A stretch of 64,000 bases of DNA from Natrinema limicola JCM 13563 (lineage in GTDB: Archaea; Halobacteriota; Halobacteria; Halobacteriales; Natrialbaceae). Location: NCBI RefSeq assembly GCF_000337475.1, contig NZ_AOIT01000017.1, forward strand, positions 65,635 through 129,634. Direction: 5' to 3'. Within the stretch, counting starts at the first letter, position 1. The number at the start of each line of letters is the position of its first letter. The notes beneath the pieces were generated by a model. That model did no database searches. It saw only the letters and a program-made list of their open reading frames with translations, and had not been told where the DNA came from. Both the position numbers and the translations under genes were made by a program. This document shows, piece by piece, positions 57,648-64,000 of the stretch.

Positions 57648-58058
57648 ATGGGAGCTAACCGAGTCACTGCCACCGAGACCGATAGTCGAAGCGACGCCAC
57701 GACGACGGTGACGGTTCGCTGTACCGGCCACGTCCGCGACGCCGTCGGCAGTCACGAACTCACGTTCACGTTCGATGGCACCCGGCTCCGGGATTTCCTC
57801 GAGGCCTTTTTCGGGGAGTACAGCCTCGAAGACATGCTCATTGCGGAAACCGAGTCCGAGGCGACCCACAGTGGGTGGGCACCGGTACCCGACGACTTGC
57901 CCGGGACGTGGCGGAAGAATCCGGAGGGTGAGCAAACGCGGCCGTACGCACGGGTCTGTGTCAACGGCCGGTTCAACGAACACCTCGGCGGGTTCGAGAC
58001 GGAACTGACCGACGGGGACCGTGTCGCGCTGATTTACCCCTTCATGTTCTGCTGTTGA
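57648..58058 (+). CDS. MoaD/ThiS-like ubiquitin-fold protein ending in Cys-Cys
   Basis: This 136-residue protein has a charged N-terminal tail, then VTVRCTGHVRDAVGSHELTF and FDGTRLRDFLEAFFGEYSLE, and ends GDRVALIYPFMFCC. The beta-grasp layout of MoaD/ThiS is clear, with a Gly-Asp-Arg-Val-Ala-Leu-Ile-Tyr-Pro stretch in place of the usual GDEVALFPPVAGG. The last residues are Cys-Cys where MoaD-type carriers have Gly-Gly. It cannot be adenylated on a terminal glycine as it stands. It may bind metal or serve another role. Convergent with the rSAM gene. Confidence 0.75.
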   Translation: MGANRVTATETDSRSDATTTVTVRCTGHVRDAVGSHELTFTFDGTRLRDFLEAFFGEYSLEDMLIAETESEATHSGWAPVPDDLPGTWRKNPEGEQTRPYARVCVNGRFNEHLGGFETELTDGDRVALIYPFMFCC

Positions 58059-58163
58059 ACGGACGTGCTGACAGATGGGCTCATACGGATTCCTACCAGT
58101 CAGCGCCGGCATCCCTCTCTTCATCCATGCGAGTGTGCCGAAAAGTAGTGACAACGGGCCGTC

Positions 58164-59381
58164 TCAGTCCGCGGCACCGCCGACCATCGATCCTGCCTCC
58201 GTACCGAAGACCTCGTCGTCGGTGAGATAACACTGCGGATCGGGCTCGAAGAGGTCGCCGGTCGCCGCCAGCGCGCGCAATCGCGAGGCCCCGCGACAGA
58301 TCGACTGGTACTGGCAGTCGGCACACTTTCCTTTCAGGTGCTCCTCACGGTTGCGAAGTGCCTCGAGCAGCGGGTTCGACTCGTCTTCCCAGATCTCGCC
58401 GAAGGGCCGGTCCCGGACGTTGCCGAGGCTGTACCCCTGCCAGAACTGGGTCAGGTGGACGTTGCCCTGATAGTCCACGTCGGCGATCCGCTCGCCGGTC
58501 GGATCGCCGCCGTTTCGCTCGAGGTAGTCGTAGACCGCTTGTGCTTTCGCCTCGCCGAACTCCTCGCGGGCGTACTCCACGAGGAAGGCCGCATCGGCGT
58601 AGTTACCAACCAGCAGGGTCTCGATTTCCTCGCCGCGGTCGTGGTACTCGAGGGTCATGTCCGCCACACGGCGAACCGCCTCGCGTTTCTCCTGTGGGGT
58701 GAGGTCAGCGTCGACGATCTCGGCCCCGCGGCCGCCGTAATCGAGGTGGTAGAAACAGAACCGATCGAGCCCTTTCTCGGCGAGCAAGTCGACGACTCCC
58801 TCGAGGTCGGGCGCGTTGGCTTCGGTAATCGTATATCGCAGCCCGGTCTTGAGGCCGACCTCGAGACAGTTCTCGATGCCGCGGACGGCGGCGTCGAACG
58901 CGCCGTCCTCGCCGCGGAACTGATCGTTTCGCTCGGGGAGGCCGTCGACAGAGATACCGGCGTACTGGAGCCCGGCATCGCGCAGCGCCGCGGCCTTTTC
59001 ATGGGTGATCAGAGTGCCATTCGAAGACAACACCGGTCGGAGCCCCTGATCAGCCGCATAGGAGACGAGTTCGACCAGATCGTCGCGCACGAGCGGTTCA
59101 CCGCCCGAGAAGAGCACGACCGGCGCGCCGTAGTCGGCGAGCTGGTCGAGAAACGCCTTTCCTTCGGCGGTCGTGAACTCGCCGGACGCGGGGTCGAGGT
59201 CTGCGCCCGCATAGCAGTGTGAACAATAGAGGTTACACCGGCGGGTCGTATTCCAGACGACGACCGGCCGCCGCTGTTTCTTTTCGGTGATCTGTGGTTT
59301 CTCGGAGCCCTCGGCCGCGTCGTATCGGAGTCCGTCGCCCTCCGCGTCGAGATCACAGAGCAGTTTGCTGATCGAAATCAC
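58164..59381 (-). CDS. AhbC/NirJ-like radical SAM-SPASM protein
   Basis: This 405-residue protein starts with GTG at 59381 as ISISKLLCDLDAEGDGLRYD, which closely recalls the N-terminus of NirJ/AhbC enzymes of alternative heme synthesis. RRPVVVWNTTRRCNLYCSHC is the radical-SAM motif (C49, C53, C56), and the SPASM-like C-terminus has GKCADCQYQSICRGASR with further Cys in DPQCYLTDDE. AhbC removes acetyl side chains from 12,18-didecarboxysiroheme. An AhbC-like role is inferred from the N-terminus and from the neighbouring rSAM. The GTG overlaps the stop of the small partner gene upstream (4 bases). Confidence 0.8.
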   Translation of the reverse strand: MISISKLLCDLDAEGDGLRYDAAEGSEKPQITEKKQRRPVVVWNTTRRCNLYCSHCYAGADLDPASGEFTTAEGKAFLDQLADYGAPVVLFSGGEPLVRDDLVELVSYAADQGLRPVLSSNGTLITHEKAAALRDAGLQYAGISVDGLPERNDQFRGEDGAFDAAVRGIENCLEVGLKTGLRYTITEANAPDLEGVVDLLAEKGLDRFCFYHLDYGGRGAEIVDADLTPQEKREAVRRVADMTLEYHDRGEEIETLLVGNYADAAFLVEYAREEFGEAKAQAVYDYLERNGGDPTGERIADVDYQGNVHLTQFWQGYSLGNVRDRPFGEIWEDESNPLLEALRNREEHLKGKCADCQYQSICRGASRLRALAATGDLFEPDPQCYLTDDEVFGTEAGSMVGGAAD

Positions 59382-59689
59382 GCGTCTTGCACCTCCGGGT
59401 TCCCGTCGGCCCTTTCGTTGACGCGCGATTCCTCGCCCTCGGTGTCGGTTGCGAGCCCTCGCGTCGAGTACCGTTCGACTGCCTCGGCCGGGCAGAGCCA
59501 GACGTCGGCGGCGTCCCAGCCGAACAGGCGGGACGCGTGTTCGTGGGCTTCCGTCGCGCTCGCGGCGGCGACGCTGCCGACGTGGCGCATCGGGTCGGCC
59601 GCCTCGGCGCGAACGAAGACCTCCCACTGTGGGGTCGGGTTCCCTCGCTCGTCGCTCTCGACGAGAGACCGGCGTGCGTTCTCGACCAT
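59378..59689 (-). CDS. Small rSAM-partnered protein, PaaB-like (Htur_1727 type)
   Basis: This 103-residue protein immediately precedes the AhbC-like rSAM gene, overlapping by 4 bases (GTGA). Its central part, QWEVFVRAEAADPMRHVGSV with ASATEAHEHASRLFGWDAA and DVWLCPAEAVE, resembles PaaB, a small subunit of the phenylacetyl-CoA monooxygenase complex (WEVFVR...RHVGSL...A...A...VW..P). I also recognise it as the family named for Htur_1727, described as an rSAM partner and candidate RiPP. It has a single Cys (C66) and no core peptide, so a partner/adaptor role seems likelier than a RiPP precursor. Confidence 0.72.
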   Translation of the reverse strand: MVENARRSLVESDERGNPTPQWEVFVRAEAADPMRHVGSVAAASATEAHEHASRLFGWDAADVWLCPAEAVERYSTRGLATDTEGEESRVNERADGNPEVQDA

Positions 59690-59837
59690 ACTGACACCTA
59701 CGAGACGATACCGAAGGCCGTTCCGTGACCTCCCAGTGTGTGGGAACACCTCCCTCCCCGGTCGAACATCTTCCCGTTTTCTCAGCCATCGGGAACGACG
59801 GGTCGTATTTTCGGCTTTCTGACACCCAGCTCCCGAT

Positions 59838-60971
59838 ATGCGTCCCGGCACACTCGAGACAGCCCAGCGACCGTTCGTCCTCATCTGGGAACTCACCCAG
59901 GCCTGTGGCCTCGCCTGTAATCACTGTCGAGCCGACGCTAAGCCCCAACGTCATCCCGACGAGCTCTCGACGGCGGAGGGGAAGGCGCTGCTCAAGGACG
60001 CGGCCGAATTCGGCGACGGCCAGCTGGTCGTCCTCTCGGGCGGTGACCCACTCGTCCGCGACGACGTCGAGGAACTGATCGCCTCCGGTGACGATCTCGG
60101 ACTCCGGATGACGATTACGCCCAGCGGGACCGGTTCGCTGACCGCAGGCCGCATCGAGGCGATGGCCGATGCTGGCCTCAAGCGCATGGCCGTCAGCCTC
60201 GATGGTGCCTCAGCTGAGACTCACGATGCCTTCCGCGGGGAGGAGGGCAGCTTCGCGGAGACGATCCGAGCCGTCGAAGACGCTCGCGCGGCCGGTCTGC
60301 CGGTCCAGGTCAACACGACGGTCTGCCGGCAAACCGTCGACGAACTCCCCGCGATTCGGGAGCTGTTGACCGACCTCGGGGCCGTCATGTGGAGCGTCTT
60401 CTTCCTCGTGCCCGTCGGCCGCGGCCGAATCCTCGAGCCGATCACACCGGAGCGAGCCGACGTGGTAATGGCGTGGCTGGCCGAGGTCAGCGAGACGGAG
60501 CCTTTCGGGGTCAAAACGACCGAAGCCCCGCAGTATCGGCGGGTCGTGATGCAACGACAGGGAGAAACAGCCGCTGGCGGCGAGAAGGGAGCTGCGCCCG
60601 ACCCAGGCGTCAAGCGCCGGACCGGTATCGTCGCAGGCGACGGGTTCGCGTTCGTCAGCCATACGGGCGAGGTGTTCCCCTCGGGGTTCCTCCCTGAATC
60701 CGCGGGGAACGTCCGCGACCGGCCGGTCACCGATAGCTACCGGAATTCGGCGTTGTTCCAGTCGCTGCGCGACCGCGACCGGCTCTCGGGCAAATGCGGG
60801 GCCTGTCCGTACCGCCACGTCTGCGGCGGGAGCCGTTCGCGGGCGTTCGCCCACACCGGCGACCCGCTCGCGAGCGATCCGCTCTGTCCGTTCGTCCCCG
60901 AGGGCTACGACGGCCCCCTCCCCTGGGACGACGCGGACGGCGGGGCTCGCGGCGTCTCGAGCGGTGGCTGA
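59838..60971 (+). CDS. AhbD/TIGR04053-like radical SAM-SPASM protein
   Basis: This 377-residue protein starts MRPGTLETAQRPFVLIWELT and has the radical-SAM motif QACGLACNHCRADA (C23, C27, C30). NTTVCRQTVDELPAIRELL followed by LVPVGRGRIL is typical of the AhbD-like/TIGR04053 group. Its SPASM-like C-terminus contains GKCGACPYRHVCGGSRSRA and a late DPLCPF. AhbD turns iron-coproporphyrin III into heme b. It is divergent from the AhbC-like pair with a 148-base space, and a T-rich box about 27 bases upstream of the ATG supports a leaderless transcript. The two rSAM genes may form a heme module. Confidence 0.8.
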   Translation: MRPGTLETAQRPFVLIWELTQACGLACNHCRADAKPQRHPDELSTAEGKALLKDAAEFGDGQLVVLSGGDPLVRDDVEELIASGDDLGLRMTITPSGTGSLTAGRIEAMADAGLKRMAVSLDGASAETHDAFRGEEGSFAETIRAVEDARAAGLPVQVNTTVCRQTVDELPAIRELLTDLGAVMWSVFFLVPVGRGRILEPITPERADVVMAWLAEVSETEPFGVKTTEAPQYRRVVMQRQGETAAGGEKGAAPDPGVKRRTGIVAGDGFAFVSHTGEVFPSGFLPESAGNVRDRPVTDSYRNSALFQSLRDRDRLSGKCGACPYRHVCGGSRSRAFAHTGDPLASDPLCPFVPEGYDGPLPWDDADGGARGVSSGG

Positions 60972-61052
60972 TACGGTCTGCTGTCACGCTGTCCCGGTGG
61001 GCCCGCAGTGCGGGTCGCGGTCCCACCGGAACAGACTGACAGGAGTCCGTAT
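60971..61052 (+). repeat. 82-bp palindromic intergenic repeat, copy B
   Basis: It starts ATACGGTCTGCTGTCACGCT on the last base of the rSAM stop codon and ends TGACAGGAGTCCGTAT. The inner arms GTCCCGGTGGG and CCCACCGGAAC pair with one mismatch around CCCGCAGTGCGGG. It aligns end to end with the copies at 31300 and 35141. Confidence 0.8.
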
Positions 61053-61143
61053 GACCGGCACAGTCGACGGGACGGAGATGTGGCTCACGTCGAACGCGAC
61101 GGACCGTCAAAAAACGGATCGCAACCGCAGTCGCTCGTCGGCG

Positions 61144-62979
<1,836 letters not shown>

Positions 62980-63115
62980 TCCTGTCGAAACCGTCGTGAG
63001 GGGCCTACGTTACTTTTTCGCAACTGATTCGTCGCGACAGGGTACTTTTGTTACTTATCGAACCATTCTCGCGGACTGAACATAGTGTGTTGCATGGTAG
63101 TTATGGACAAGCGTT

Positions 63116-64000
63116 ATGCGAACTGAGCTCCTGATACAGATGATGGACGAGCTGGTAGCCAGTCCACTCCAGACACAATCGGTGCTCGAGGATCCGATCC
63201 TGCTCGTCGGGTCGATCGGGCTCTTGCTTGTCGTGATCACGGTCTGGCAGATGGTCGAGATCGTGGATGCGTACGACAGAGCCGCGCTAACCGTCTTCGG
63301 CGAGTACCGCGAGCTCTTGGAACCGGGCCTGAACATCGTCCCGCCGTTCGTCTCGCGGCTCTACACGTTCGACATGCGGACCCAGACGATCGACGTGCCG
63401 AGCCAGGAGGCGATCACGCGGGACAACTCCCCCGTGACGGCCGATGCCGTCGTCTACATCCGGGTGATGAACGCCAAGCGCGCGTTCCTCGAGGTCGACG
63501 ACTACGAGCGGGCGGTCTCGAACCTCGCCCAGACGACGCTACGTGCAGTGATCGGCGACATGGAACTCGACGACACGCTCAGTCGGCGCGAGCTGATCAA
63601 CGAGCGAATCCGTACCGAACTCGACGAACCCACTGACGAGTGGGGCATCCGCGTCGAATCAGTCGAGGTCCGCGAGGTCACCCCCTCCCAGGGCGTTAAA
63701 GGCGCGATGGAAGAACAGACCTCCGCCGAGCGCCGCCGCCGGGCGATGATCCTCGAGGCCCAGGGTGAACGCCGCAGCGCCGTCGAAAAAGCCGAGGGTG
63801 ACAAACAGTCGAACATCATCCGCGCGCAGGGGAAGAAGCAAAGTCAGATCCTCGAGGCACAGGGAGATGCGATCTCGACTGTCTTGCGCGCGCGCTCGGC
63901 CGAATCGATGGGCGAACGCGCCGTCATCGACAAGGGCATGGAGACGCTGGCCGACATCGGCCAGGGCGAGTCGACGACGTTCGTCATGCCCCAGGAACTC
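63116..64000 (+). CDS. SPFH/Band 7 membrane protein (3' end outside window)
   Basis: The frame is open to the last base, giving 295 codons. After a short N-terminus (MRTELLIQMMDELVASPLQT; ATGs at 63140 and 63143 are alternatives) there is one membrane helix, LLVGSIGLLLVVITVWQMVE. The Band 7 domain follows, with VFGEYRELLEPGLNIVPPFV and TPSQGVKGAMEEQTSAERRR, as in stomatin/HflC. EAQGERRSAVEKAEGDKQSN is a coiled-coil segment. It is expected in the cell membrane as an oligomer; an NfeD-type partner is often next to such genes but would be outside the window. Confidence 0.93.
   Translation, partial: MRTELLIQMMDELVASPLQTQSVLEDPILLVGSIGLLLVVITVWQMVEIVDAYDRAALTVFGEYRELLEPGLNIVPPFVSRLYTFDMRTQTIDVPSQEAITRDNSPVTADAVVYIRVMNAKRAFLEVDDYERAVSNLAQTTLRAVIGDMELDDTLSRRELINERIRTELDEPTDEWGIRVESVEVREVTPSQGVKGAMEEQTSAERRRRAMILEAQGERRSAVEKAEGDKQSNIIRAQGKKQSQILEAQGDAISTVLRARSAESMGERAVIDKGMETLADIGQGESTTFVMPQEL

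Noticed and set aside
59378..59689. Reading the small rSAM partner as a RiPP precursor
   Set aside because: It has a folded-protein sequence like PaaB, one Cys only, and no leader-core boundary or repeated core residues.

Overview
The window is chromosomal DNA of a halophilic archaeon. The proteins are rich in Asp and Glu, coding DNA is GC-rich, and the core machinery is archaeal: proteasome alpha and beta subunits, RNase P proteins Rnp2 and Rnp3, SBDS, and HemAT. It also carries haloarchaea-specific families such as HalOD1, DUF5783, DUF5804 and a TbsP-like regulator. Many genes have a TATA-like box about 25-28 bases before the start codon, which suggests leaderless transcripts. The Natrialbales (Haloterrigena/Natrinema-like) are my best guess, from recognition of the protein families and not from a search.

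Layout. 1-4917: end of a cobalamin operon (cobN-cbiC-cbiE). 5231-11250: transport and stress genes (FNT-UspA fusion, UspA, aldo/keto reductase, HTH-CBS regulator, UPF0212). 11558-19637: a small conserved protein, proteasome beta, a divergent sugar-catabolism-like pair (Gfo/Idh/MocA and ThuA), an eIF2B-like protein, an Mrp ATPase and a UDG-like Fe-S protein. 19679-19930: tRNA-Ser(UGA) followed by an att-like partial duplication. 20079-29919: DUF5804, a lipoprotein, cysteine synthase, HemAT, thioredoxin, a DUF255 protein and aconitase. 30166-32626: two paralogous signal-peptide proteins with duplicated upstream regions. 32627-43806: folate/one-carbon and purine genes (folA-thyA, purD, folD, glyA) mixed with an aminotransferase, an MgtC-like membrane protein, a PadR regulator and small proteins. 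44089-47835: a large CHAT/caspase-like protein, a TbsP-like regulator and a nested palindrome. 48057-51506: RNase P, methyltransferase and proteasome alpha genes, followed by SBDS. 51522-57214: FUN14, HflX, a thiolase/OB-fold pair and an RNase H-like exonuclease. 57648-60971: a MoaD-like protein with a CC tail and a radical-SAM locus (AhbC-like rSAM, a PaaB-like small partner, a divergent AhbD-like rSAM). 61144-64000: a biotin carboxylase-BCCP fusion and the start of an SPFH protein.

The most interesting signals are: (1) the rSAM locus with a translationally coupled PaaB-like partner, possibly a heme-synthesis module; (2) a caspase-like CHAT protein with a visible His/Cys dyad and a roughly 500-residue unknown N-terminal part; (3) three copies of an 82-83 bp palindromic intergenic repeat whose ends and arms show paired changes; (4) paralogous secreted proteins, one without its twin arginine; (5) several enzymes that lack canonical catalytic residues (thiolase Cys to Ser, eIF2B/R15P-isomerase-like Cys to Asp, UDG-like without its HPS motif).
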